Shown here one piece after another: positions 24,824-32,496 of a stretch of DNA of 64,000 nucleotides. Made by a program: the position numbers and the translations under genes. Below the pieces are notes generated by a model. It was not told the origin of the DNA. It searched no databases and worked only from the letters and a program-made list of their open reading frames with translations. Position 1 is the first letter of the stretch, and each line of letters begins with the position of its first letter. This DNA is from Pseudovibrio sp. Tun.PSC04-5.I4. Lineage in GTDB: Bacteria > Pseudomonadota > Alphaproteobacteria > Rhizobiales > Stappiaceae. The DNA lies in NCBI RefSeq assembly GCF_900104145.1, contig NZ_FNLB01000006.1, positions 3,236,501 through 3,300,500 on the forward strand. The letters are read 5' to 3'.

Positions 24824-25504
24824 ATGCTTGCTTCACGAAAAGTTGTAACGAAACCTAGTGTGCTTCGTGTTTTGAGCGGAACTATGGTTGCCTTGGGCTT
24901 AGCTATTTTCAGCTCTGCCACCAGTTTCGCGCAGGATGGGACCGAGACAGTGAAGCTTGTTGCGTTTGGAGATAGCCTGACCGCCGGGTACCAGTTGCCG
25001 CCGGAGGATGCGTTTCCTGTAAAGCTCGAAAAAGCGCTTCAGGAAAAAGGTTACGACATCACCGTCGTGAATGCTGGCGTCTCCGGAGATACTTCATCGG
25101 GTGGTTTATCTCGTCTGGACTGGTCTGTTGGTGATGATGTTGACGGCGTTATTCTGGAACTGGGTGCAAATGATGCGCTGCGCGGGTTGGATCCTAAGAT
25201 CACACGCAAAAATCTGGATACAATGTTAGAGCGCCTAGGGTCTCGCAATATTCCAGTGCTTGTTGCTGGTATGCTTGCGCCTCCTAATATGGGAGAGCAG
25301 TACGGTGAGGCTTTCAACTCCATATATGGAGACCTTTCAGAAAAGCATGGTGTTCTGTTTTACCCATTTTTTCTGGATGGAGTAGCGGCCACGCCCGACC
25401 TTAACCTTGGGGACGGTATGCACCCGACTGGTGAAGGTGTTTCAATTATTGTCGAAAAGATCCTGCCATCCGTTGTAATGCTGATCGAACAGACTAAATC
25501 TTGA
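24824..25504 (+). CDS. TesA-like GDSL arylesterase/lysophospholipase, exported
   Basis: A 226-aa SGNH hydrolase. Residues 1-38 form a Sec signal ending in S-F-A. The nucleophile lies in FGDSLTAGYQ (block I). Later conserved residues are G in V-N-A-G-V-S-G-D, N in L-G-A-N-D and the D-x-x-H pair in DGMHPTGEG. Such periplasmic enzymes cleave acyl-CoA thioesters, esters or lysophospholipids in vitro. The divergent ybbA/ybbP-like genes are the same neighbours as in E. coli, which suggests a shared role in envelope lipids. Confidence 0.92.
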   Translation: MLASRKVVTKPSVLRVLSGTMVALGLAIFSSATSFAQDGTETVKLVAFGDSLTAGYQLPPEDAFPVKLEKALQEKGYDITVVNAGVSGDTSSGGLSRLDWSVGDDVDGVILELGANDALRGLDPKITRKNLDTMLERLGSRNIPVLVAGMLAPPNMGEQYGEAFNSIYGDLSEKHGVLFYPFFLDGVAATPDLNLGDGMHPTGEGVSIIVEKILPSVVMLIEQTKS

Positions 25505-25684
25505 AGAGCATAACAATTTTGCTTTGAGGCGCTCCTCCTGCCTAGCTCCATCGCTGAGGCAGATTAAGCCCAAAAAAATTTAGCGGATCAATCATGTCTT
25601 GGTTTCAAGGTGTGATTGTCCGTTTTTGTGCTTGAATATCGAAGACAGAAATTAGAGCAGCCATATGCTGCTGACGAGGAATAT

Positions 25685-26737
25685 ATGGAATTTCGTAGAT
25701 TGGGGCGTACAGACCTCAACGTTTCCAGCATCTGCCTAGGCACGATGACATGGGGCGAACAAAATACCGAAGCTGAAGGCCATGCGCAAATGGATGCGGC
25801 GCTGGAGCAAGGTATCAATTTCTTTGATACTGCCGAGCTTTACGCTGTTCCACCTAAACCACAGACCAAAGGCCGGACCGAAGAGATTATCGGCACATGG
25901 TTCAAAAAGAACAGTAACCGCGACAAGGTTATTCTTGCGACGAAGGTTGTTGGTCGTTCTGGCATGAACTGGTTCCGTGAAGATGGTTCAGACAGTCAGC
26001 TGACCCGTGCCCAGATTATGGAAGCGGTTGACGGTAGCCTGAAGCGTTTGCAGACGGATTACATCGACCTTTACCAGATCCACTGGCCTGACCGTAACGT
26101 TTCCGGCTTTGGTTCTGTCAGCACCATCTGGCAGAGTGTAGACTGTGCTGCAGACGAAAACGCCATTCATGAAACCCTTGAGGTTATGCAGGAATTGGTG
26201 AAATCCGGTAAGGTTCGCCATATTGGTCTTTCCAACGAAAGCCCTTGGGGCTCTATGAAGTTTGTACAGGAAGCTGAAGCACGTGGTTTGCCGCGGATTC
26301 AGTCTATCCAGAATGCATACTCCTTAGTGAACCGCTTGTTTGAAGTTGGTGGTGCGGAAGTTGCGCATCGTGAAGATGTTGGCCTGCTGGCTTACTCCTC
26401 ACTGGCGCAGGGCTATCTGACTGGTAAGTACCGCAATGGTGCATTGCCAGTTGGTGCGCGTAAAACTTTGTTCCAACGTCTTGCTCGTTATGAGACGGAA
26501 GGCGGCCAGAAGGCTGTTGATGCGTATTGTGACTTGGCAGCGGAACTGGGTATCGACCCATCCGTTATGGCACTAGCGTTTGCACACAGTCGTTCTTTCG
26601 TGACCTCCGTCATTATTGGAGCGACCAATTTAGACCAGCTGGCGATTGATATCAGCGCGGCAGATTTTGAAATGACTGAGGAAATTGAAAAACGGATCAA
26701 CGAGATCCACCTTCAATACACCAACCCTTGTCCATGA
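25685..26737 (+). CDS. NADP(H)-dependent aldo-keto reductase, Tas type
   Basis: A 350-aa TIM-barrel oxidoreductase. It starts M-E-F-R-R-L-G-R-T-D-L; ATG 25685 has GAGG seven bases ahead and is preferred to upstream starts. The catalytic set is visible: Asp and Tyr in FFDTAELYAV, Lys in LATKVVGR, His in YQIHWPDR. The long Tas-like insertion P-P-K-P-Q-T-K-G-R-T-E and the C-terminal T-S-V-I-I-G-A-T cofactor loop are present. The physiological carbonyl substrate is unknown. It is a single-gene unit with its own terminator. Confidence 0.9.
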   Translation: MEFRRLGRTDLNVSSICLGTMTWGEQNTEAEGHAQMDAALEQGINFFDTAELYAVPPKPQTKGRTEEIIGTWFKKNSNRDKVILATKVVGRSGMNWFREDGSDSQLTRAQIMEAVDGSLKRLQTDYIDLYQIHWPDRNVSGFGSVSTIWQSVDCAADENAIHETLEVMQELVKSGKVRHIGLSNESPWGSMKFVQEAEARGLPRIQSIQNAYSLVNRLFEVGGAEVAHREDVGLLAYSSLAQGYLTGKYRNGALPVGARKTLFQRLARYETEGGQKAVDAYCDLAAELGIDPSVMALAFAHSRSFVTSVIIGATNLDQLAIDISAADFEMTEEIEKRINEIHLQYTNPCP

Positions 26738-26780
26738 TTTAGCGCGAGCGTCTTTTGTCGGCACTGATCGAAAAATTTTA

Positions 26781-26815
26781 TACCGGAGCCTTTCAGAGGC
26801 TTCGGTATTTTTGTT
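26781..26815 (+). terminator. Rho-independent terminator after the aldo-keto reductase gene
   Basis: TACCGGAGCC-tttcagag-GGCTTCGGTA with one G-T pair, then TTTTTGTTT. Confidence 0.85.
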
Positions 26816-26928
26816 TATTCAAGTGAGATTGGGCAGTGCCCTGATGTTCGTAGGCCTGTCATTTTCTGCTTGTACTCTACCGATAAACGTGAGTTAATTT
26901 GTCATCTGCATGAGCGGAGGGTCCTGAT

Positions 26929-27486
26929 ATGCCTCGTCTTTTTGTTGGTCTCGAACTTCCATCGAGCACCAGGATGATGTTGAGCCTGCTGCGCGGGGGA
27001 TTGCGCAATGCCCGTTGGATTGACTCGGAAAACTACCACATTACTCTGCGATTTATTGGCGATATCGATGATCGTGTTGCCGATGATATCGCTTTTGAGC
27101 TGTCCCGCATTCAGCGTGCTCCTTTAACCGTTAAACTCACCGGACTTGGCTCGTTTGGAAGCGGGAAACCGCATGTTGTTTGGGCACGGGTGGAGCCAAC
27201 GCAGGAGCTGACGGAGCTTCAAGCTGAGCAAGAACGGATCTTGCAACGGCTGGGCTTGCCGGCGGATGGGCGCAAATACAAACCGCATGTGACGTTGGCG
27301 CGGTTGAGGGGAACCTCTATTGTAGAACTGGCACATTGGCTTGGGATGCGGGGTGAGTTTTCAGCACCAATGTTTACTGCCGGGCGATTTGTGTTGTTTT
27401 CCGCAAAAGCTGGTGTAGGTGGTGGGCCGTATCTGGTGGAAGAAAGCTATCCATTGGTTACCCAAGCAGTCTCAAGGTGGGCTTAG
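26929..27486 (+). CDS. thpR: RNA 2',3'-cyclic phosphodiesterase (2H family)
   Basis: A 185-aa 2H phosphoesterase. The two catalytic H-x-T-x tetrapeptides are at Y-H-I-T-L-R-F-I-G (about residue 41) and K-P-H-V-T-L-A-R-L (about residue 122), separated by the usual spacing. The N-terminus (M-P-R-L-F-V-G-L-E-L-P) is typical. The family opens 2',3'-cyclic phosphate RNA ends in vitro; the biological RNA targets are not established. It is a monocistronic gene. Confidence 0.93.
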   Translation: MPRLFVGLELPSSTRMMLSLLRGGLRNARWIDSENYHITLRFIGDIDDRVADDIAFELSRIQRAPLTVKLTGLGSFGSGKPHVVWARVEPTQELTELQAEQERILQRLGLPADGRKYKPHVTLARLRGTSIVELAHWLGMRGEFSAPMFTAGRFVLFSAKAGVGGGPYLVEESYPLVTQAVSRWA

Positions 27487-27567
27487 AGCCGATTAGAGCA
27501 TGCGGTGCGTATTTGCCTAACTCAACACGTCCTAACCGTCGCTCTTGGGTGCAGTTTCTTGTCGCCT

Positions 27568-27599
27568 GATTATGATTAGGCAGAGGGAAAGCGCTCTAG
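27568..27599. repeat. Short dispersed repeat with GCGCTCTAG end, copy 2
   Basis: TGATTATGATTAGG followed by GGGAAAGCGCTCTAG resembles 13387-13420. Its end supplies the stop codon of the lysine-rich repeat protein on the other strand (CTA at 27596-27598), so the repeat overlaps that gene's 3' end. Confidence 0.4.
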
Positions 27600-28138
27600 A
27601 CTCCAAGCTCGTTGTTCAGTCTTTCAAGTTCTATCTGCACTTTTAAGAGGTGCGGATAGAATGTTCTGAGCAAGAGGTCGCCTCTCCGTTTCAATTTCCA
27701 TGAGAACTGATGTGAAAAAGCTGCTTGTGTTTTGTATGGAATGAACTGGTAAATGTCTTTGCCAAGGATATCCAACAGTTGTGCAAGTTCCTTCTGCGGG
27801 AAATAGCTCAATGCGCCGTCGGTAAATGCATAAAAGACGGGTGCGGACTTCAGCGGTGGCGTCACATTCGCGGATTTAACCCGATATCTTATCAGTTTAG
27901 ATTTAGGCTTAAGGCGGACAAGCTTTGACTTGGCCTTGAGTGGCATCAGGCTGGACTTGGCTGTTAACCGGGTGAGCTTTCCGTTTGTTGTGACAGGTAT
28001 CAAGGTACTCTTTGAAGGTGCATGAATTTGGGTCAGGCCCCTGCTTGGTGCGTTGACCTGAGACATGGATAGAGCTGCGCCAGAAAAAGACACACTCATT
28101 CCTAGGAGAGTACTTGCAATAATCGAAGATCGCAGCAT
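27596..28138 (-). CDS. Exported lysine-rich protein with tandem nine-residue repeats
   Basis: A 180-aa protein, likely starting at ATG 28138 (a GTG lies one codon upstream). It has a Sec-type signal (residues 1-25, ending A-A-L-S). Residues 42-90 are five imperfect repeats of about nine residues, K-S-x-L-hydrophobic-x-hydrophobic-K/R-x (for example KSKLVRLKP, KSKLIRYRV). They would give alternating charged and hydrophobic positions suited to extended strands. The C-terminal 80 residues look helical and globular. I recognise no family. Envelope binding through the basic repeats is speculation. Confidence 0.65.
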   Translation of the reverse strand: MLRSSIIASTLLGMSVSFSGAALSMSQVNAPSRGLTQIHAPSKSTLIPVTTNGKLTRLTAKSSLMPLKAKSKLVRLKPKSKLIRYRVKSANVTPPLKSAPVFYAFTDGALSYFPQKELAQLLDILGKDIYQFIPYKTQAAFSHQFSWKLKRRGDLLLRTFYPHLLKVQIELERLNNELGV

Positions 28139-28141
28139 CAC

Positions 28142-28375
28142 GTGCCCAATATATATTAATTTAATAAAATCTTAATTAAAATGTACTGATTTGATTGCAT
28201 AATGCAACCGGAGCGAGTGAATTTATTACCGTGAGGTTAAAATCGATAATTTTTCTGATTTGGCACTTAAATTTATTCAGCAAAGAAATTGAGAAAAGTT
28301 GCGGTCAGATCATCTTGCCGCCATAGTGTTGAAGGAAATTGAACTAAGTAAAACAATAGGAAAAGGTCTGTTTTT
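28142..28375. other. AT-rich divergent promoter region
   Basis: These 234 bases between the lysine-rich protein gene and the DUF1992 gene are markedly AT-rich in the first half (TTAATTTAATAAAATCTTAATTA type runs). They must carry both promoters. No palindrome or riboswitch was recognised. Confidence 0.4.
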
Positions 28376-28687
28376 ATGGGAATAGATCGAATGATCGAAC
28401 AACAAATTCGACGGTCACAGATGAGCGGATCTTTGGATAAGCTTGACGGGGCAGGAAAACCAATCCCCAGGAGATCTGGCACAAACTTCGCTCAGGCTGC
28501 TCGTATGAGTGTGATGGACGGAGCAGGTGGGGGTGTTCAGCAAGAACTTTCGTTGCGCCGCGAGATCTCGGATCTGGAAGAAAAGCTCAAAACAATTACG
28601 GATAGCGACAAACGGGTTGCTATGAGAAAAGACCTGATGGACAAGCGGCTCAGGCTTTCCGTCCATGAAGAAGCGCGGAGAAAATAG
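28376..28687 (+). CDS. DUF1992 (DnaJC28-like conserved domain) protein
   Basis: A 103-aa soluble protein. The N-terminal pattern I-E-Q-Q-I-R-R-S-Q-M-S-G-S-L-D-K-L-D-G-A-G-K-P-I is the DUF1992 signature, shared with the conserved domain of human DNAJC28 and E. coli YhdN-type proteins. A charged helix follows (E-L-S-L-R-R-E-I-S-D-L-E-E-K-L). No J domain is present. Function unknown. It converges on the acyl-CoA dehydrogenase gene with a 36-base gap. Confidence 0.85.
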   Translation: MGIDRMIEQQIRRSQMSGSLDKLDGAGKPIPRRSGTNFAQAARMSVMDGAGGGVQQELSLRREISDLEEKLKTITDSDKRVAMRKDLMDKRLRLSVHEEARRK

Positions 28688-28723
28688 CCGCGCTCCTTGG
28701 GGTTTGGGACTTTGACTTGCTTC

Positions 28724-30409
28724 TTAAAGCTCTGTTTCATCCAACAGGCGGCGGGCAATAACCTGCGCCTGTATTTCTGCTGCACCTTCAAAGATTGAAA
28801 GAATGCGCGCGTCGCAGAGTACCCGGGAGATTGGGTATTCCAGTGCAAAGCCGTTGCCGCCATGGATTTGGAGAGCGTTGTCAGCGGCTGCCCAAGCCAC
28901 ACGTGCGCCCAACAGTTTCGCCATACCTGCTTCCAGATCACAACGGCGGCCACTGTCTTTTTCCCAAGCGGAGAAGTAGGTGAGCTGACGGGCAACCATG
29001 GTTTCACAGGCGATCATCGCAAGTTTGTCTGCAACGCGTGGGAAGCTGATGAGGGCCTTGCCGAACTGGATGCGCTCCTGCGCATAGCGAAGGCCAAGAT
29101 CCAACGCGCATTGAGCGACACCGATTGCGCGAGCTGCTGTTTGGATACGTGCAGATTCGAAGGTTTGCATGAGCTGTTTAAAGCCCTGACCTTCGACCTG
29201 ACCCAGAAGGTTCTCGTCTTTGACCTCAAACCCGTCAAAGGCGATTTCGTATTCCTTCATGCCGCGATACCCGAGTACCTCGATTTCGCCGCCATTCATG
29301 CCTTCAGCCGGGAATGGCTCTTCATCCGTTCCGCGTGGCTTTTCCGCGATGAACATGGAGAGGCCTTTGTAGCCCGGTTCCTCAGGTTTGGTGCGGGTGA
29401 GGAGGGTCATGATATCGGCGCGAACTGGATGGGTGATCCATGTTTTGTTGCCGTAGACCTTCCAATTATCATCTTCTTTAACCGCGCGAGTTTTGAGAGA
29501 TGCTAGGTCAGACCCGATATTAGGTTCGGTAAAGACAGCTGTTGGCAGCACTTCGCCAGATGCGATGAGGGGCAGCCATTTGGCTTTTTGTGCGTCTGTG
29601 CCACCGCCGAGGATTAGTTCTGCAGCGATTTCAGAACGAGTGCCCAGAGAGCCAACACCGATGTAAGCGCGAGACAATTCCTCTGAAACCACACACATGG
29701 ATTCTTTGCCAAGACCCATGCCGCCGTATTCTTCTGGGATTGTCAGGCCGAACACACCCATCTCTGCCATCTCGTTGATGATCTCAAGCGGGATGTATTC
29801 GTTTTTCAGGTGCCAATCGTGCGCGAAAGGTATGACCTTGGCTTCAGCAAACTTGCGCATTTCTTCGCGGATTTGCTCGTAAGTTTCATCAAGCCCGGTG
29901 GCGCCAATGGTGGAATTGCCTTCTGCGTGCTGCATAAGCTCGGCAAGGCGGGCACGCAGGGCTGGTTGAGACCCATCTGCGATGACAGATGCAACGGCTT
30001 CTGAGTAATGGCTGTTTGCTTCTTCGCGGGGGATACCAAGATCAGAAAGGCGAAGTATTTCGCCCTGGCTCATTGGAAGGCCGCCGAAGATTTGTGAAGT
30101 GTATTCAGCAAAACTGATGCGAACAATCAGGTTTTCAACTTCACCGTATGCGCCACTTGTGTCGAGACGTTCTGCATAGGAGTTGAGCTGCTTGAGCGCT
30201 TCCACATAGGTTGCCAACCAAGCAAGCCCATGGGTTGCGCGTTGCTCTTGCTCCATTAATGCAGAGGCAATGCGTCCATCTTTTAGAACGCGCTGTTTTA
30301 CGTTTTTGCGAGCAATGCTCAAAAGTGCCGAGAGGGACTGCAATGCCAAAACGCGGTTCTGGTGTGATGGTGTGCTTGAATTGTCTGGTGTATTCGCCGT
30401 TTCTGACAC
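28724..30409 (-). CDS. Acyl-CoA dehydrogenase family protein with N-terminal extension
   Basis: A 561-aa flavoenzyme, about 160 residues longer than classical acyl-CoA dehydrogenases. Start is GTG with GGGAGG six bases ahead. The ACAD core starts near residue 180. It has the substrate/FAD stretch F-T-E-P-N-I-G-S-D-L-A-S-L, then W-I-T-H, and C-terminal Q-I-H-G-G-N-G-F with the catalytic-region I-F-E-G-A-A-E-I-Q-A. The N-terminal 170 residues are helical and unique to this subgroup, which I know from Rhizobiales. It oxidises an acyl-CoA to the enoyl-CoA and passes electrons to ETF; chain length unknown. No beta-oxidation genes adjoin it. Confidence 0.88.
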   Translation of the reverse strand: MSETANTPDNSSTPSHQNRVLALQSLSALLSIARKNVKQRVLKDGRIASALMEQEQRATHGLAWLATYVEALKQLNSYAERLDTSGAYGEVENLIVRISFAEYTSQIFGGLPMSQGEILRLSDLGIPREEANSHYSEAVASVIADGSQPALRARLAELMQHAEGNSTIGATGLDETYEQIREEMRKFAEAKVIPFAHDWHLKNEYIPLEIINEMAEMGVFGLTIPEEYGGMGLGKESMCVVSEELSRAYIGVGSLGTRSEIAAELILGGGTDAQKAKWLPLIASGEVLPTAVFTEPNIGSDLASLKTRAVKEDDNWKVYGNKTWITHPVRADIMTLLTRTKPEEPGYKGLSMFIAEKPRGTDEEPFPAEGMNGGEIEVLGYRGMKEYEIAFDGFEVKDENLLGQVEGQGFKQLMQTFESARIQTAARAIGVAQCALDLGLRYAQERIQFGKALISFPRVADKLAMIACETMVARQLTYFSAWEKDSGRRCDLEAGMAKLLGARVAWAAADNALQIHGGNGFALEYPISRVLCDARILSIFEGAAEIQAQVIARRLLDETEL

Positions 30410-30571
30410 AGGTTGCCTCCCTCATTCCACTTGATCATGGTGCAGTGCAAACTTAAATCGGATGTGTATTTGTACAATGCCCTAAAGGGAGAGCTTTCTT
30501 CATGAATATTTCTTGAAGAACTGTCTATTCTCTTACTTGAAACTACGAGTGAGACGGACCAGATCAGTTTT

Positions 30572-31453
30572 ATGAAGAAATATGGCCTTTTAAGAAAAGC
30601 GTATCAGGTGATTGCAGATGCTGTTGGGCATTTTAACTCTGATGATGGGTATGCAGTGGCAAGCCACGTCGCTCTGTCCTCCCTTATGGCGCTGTTTCCA
30701 TTTATTATATTTGTAGCGGCTTTCTCTGGTTTTCTTGGTTTAACACAGGTTGCTCAGGGTGCGTCAGACTTGATTTTTGATGTTTGGCCAAAGCAAGTGG
30801 CGGGTCCAGTTTCTGGTGAGATTAATGCTGTTTTGACTCAGCCACGCGGAGACTTGTTGACCTTTGGTGTTGTGGTGACCCTGTGGTTTTCTTCCAATGG
30901 CGTAGAAGCGATGCGGGTTGGTCTCAACCGTGCGTATCGCCAGAAAGATACCCGGAGCTGGTACTTTTGCCGGGCTCAATCCATTCTTGCTGTTCTGGTT
31001 GGAACGGCTGTTCTGATGATTTCAACATTCCTGATCGTGTTTGGTCCGCTGGCATGGGAATGGGTGGTGCATCTTGCTCCGGTTATGGAACAGTTCAGCT
31101 ACAAGGCGAATATCGTCCGCTACGGCGTGACCTCTTTGCTGTTGCTGTCGGCGTTGCTTGCGGCGCATCTCTATCTGCCAGCTGGTAACCGCCGGTTCTG
31201 GGAGGTTTTGCCGGGTATTATCCTGACTATGATCCTCTGGATCGTTGCAGGTGCCGCATTCGGCGCGTATCTAGCGCGTTACGCCAACTACGTTTCATTA
31301 TATGCGGGACTGGCGGGAATTATGACGGCGATCATCTTTATGTATCTGACCGCAGTCATCTTTATCCTTGGTGGTGAATTCAACGCGGCGTTGATGCGTG
31401 TGCGCCGGGTTAGCCTCCGAACTGTATTGGGTTCCTCTGAGAACACTGAGTAG
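30572..31453 (+). CDS. YihY/BrkB family membrane protein
   Basis: A 293-aa inner-membrane protein with six hydrophobic segments. The N-terminal S-H-V-A-L-S-S-L-M-A-L-F-P-F stretch and the C-terminal A-G-L-A-G-I-M-T-A-I-I-F-M-Y-L-T...G-G-E-F-N-A motif are diagnostic of the YihY/BrkB (once RNase BN) family. The old ribonuclease label is wrong for this family; the transport role is unproven. It converges with the EamA-type gene. Confidence 0.92.
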   Translation: MKKYGLLRKAYQVIADAVGHFNSDDGYAVASHVALSSLMALFPFIIFVAAFSGFLGLTQVAQGASDLIFDVWPKQVAGPVSGEINAVLTQPRGDLLTFGVVVTLWFSSNGVEAMRVGLNRAYRQKDTRSWYFCRAQSILAVLVGTAVLMISTFLIVFGPLAWEWVVHLAPVMEQFSYKANIVRYGVTSLLLLSALLAAHLYLPAGNRRFWEVLPGIILTMILWIVAGAAFGAYLARYANYVSLYAGLAGIMTAIIFMYLTAVIFILGGEFNAALMRVRRVSLRTVLGSSENTE

Positions 31454-31459
31454 TTGCTG

Positions 31460-32332
31460 TCAGGTCTTTGGCTTTGGTCTGCACACCGCGATTGCGATAA
31501 CAACGATCGCCATGCCAATGAGCTGGATGATGTCCAGTGTTTCCCCAAACAGGAAGTAGCTTTCAATCGCAGCGGCTACGGGTGTCAGATAGAACAGCGT
31601 TGCTGTTGCTGAGGCTGCACCGTGTTGAAGCAGGTACATAAGCAGCAATACAGCGCCGATAGACAGCACGATGACAAGCCACGCCAACGCGAAAATAAGA
31701 TCACCTGACCATGTGATGACCCATGTCTCGGTTAACGAGAGGGGCAAGGTGATAAGAAGCGCCCCGAAATACTGAAAGAAGGTGCCCGAGACCAGATCCG
31801 TATTCAGCGGCTGGCGCTTTTGCCATGTGGTGCCCGTGGCGATGCCGAGTGTGGCGATGAAAGCTGCAAGGACCGTCCAGAGCGGGATTTGCGCCATTCC
31901 AGACCCGAGCTTTGGCAGGACAACCAGCACAATGCCGAAGAAACCTGCCGCAAGGCCGATCCATTGCCGCTTTGTTACGTCTTCCTTCAACAGGAAGTAG
32001 GCCAGAGTGCCTGTAATAAAGGGCTGTAGGCCTGTGATCAGGGCTGTGACGCCAGCGGGCATCCCGTTATCAATCGCCCAGAATACGCCGGAGAGATAGA
32101 CCCCGTGCACGAGCATTCCTGTTGTAACGGCATGCAGGATTTGCTTGCGGCTTAAACGGAAGCTTCTGCCTGAAAACCAAACAATGGCACCCATAAGCGG
32201 GAGCACGATGAGAAAGCGCAAGCTGAGGAACGCAAAGGGTTCAGCATAGGGTGCGCCAAGGCGGGCACCGATGAAGCCTGTGGACCAGAGAAGTACGAAG
32301 ATAACAGGCACAAGTGTGGTTAAACGGGGCAA
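31460..32332 (-). CDS. EamA/DMT superfamily transporter
   Basis: A 290-aa inner-membrane protein with ten hydrophobic helices arranged as two EamA repeats (about residues 8-135 and 150-285). Start features include L-L-W-S-T-G-F-I-G-A-R. The ends of the repeats have the usual L-x-P-V-A-A-A-I-E-S-Y-F-L-F-G-E pattern. DMT carriers move amino acids, drugs or metabolites; nothing in the sequence or context fixes the substrate. Confidence 0.9.
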   Translation of the reverse strand: MPRLTTLVPVIFVLLWSTGFIGARLGAPYAEPFAFLSLRFLIVLPLMGAIVWFSGRSFRLSRKQILHAVTTGMLVHGVYLSGVFWAIDNGMPAGVTALITGLQPFITGTLAYFLLKEDVTKRQWIGLAAGFFGIVLVVLPKLGSGMAQIPLWTVLAAFIATLGIATGTTWQKRQPLNTDLVSGTFFQYFGALLITLPLSLTETWVITWSGDLIFALAWLVIVLSIGAVLLLMYLLQHGAASATATLFYLTPVAAAIESYFLFGETLDIIQLIGMAIVVIAIAVCRPKPKT

Positions 32333-32496
32333 TGGCGTGTCTTATTTCTATGCGCATATTGCATACGGCGCAGGTGAGTTGAGCAACAATATCAATTGTA
32401 AATTGTATTATTTGCAATCTTTAAACGATTTGAACCTATACGTGTGAGTCATAAATAGAAATACTGATGGTAATTTTATCGGTAGAGAGGTCTCCG

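Noticed and set aside
30572..31453. Ribonuclease BN label for the YihY-like protein
   Set aside because: The family is an integral membrane protein; the RNase BN activity belongs to a different protein (Rbn/ElaC), so the label is a legacy error.
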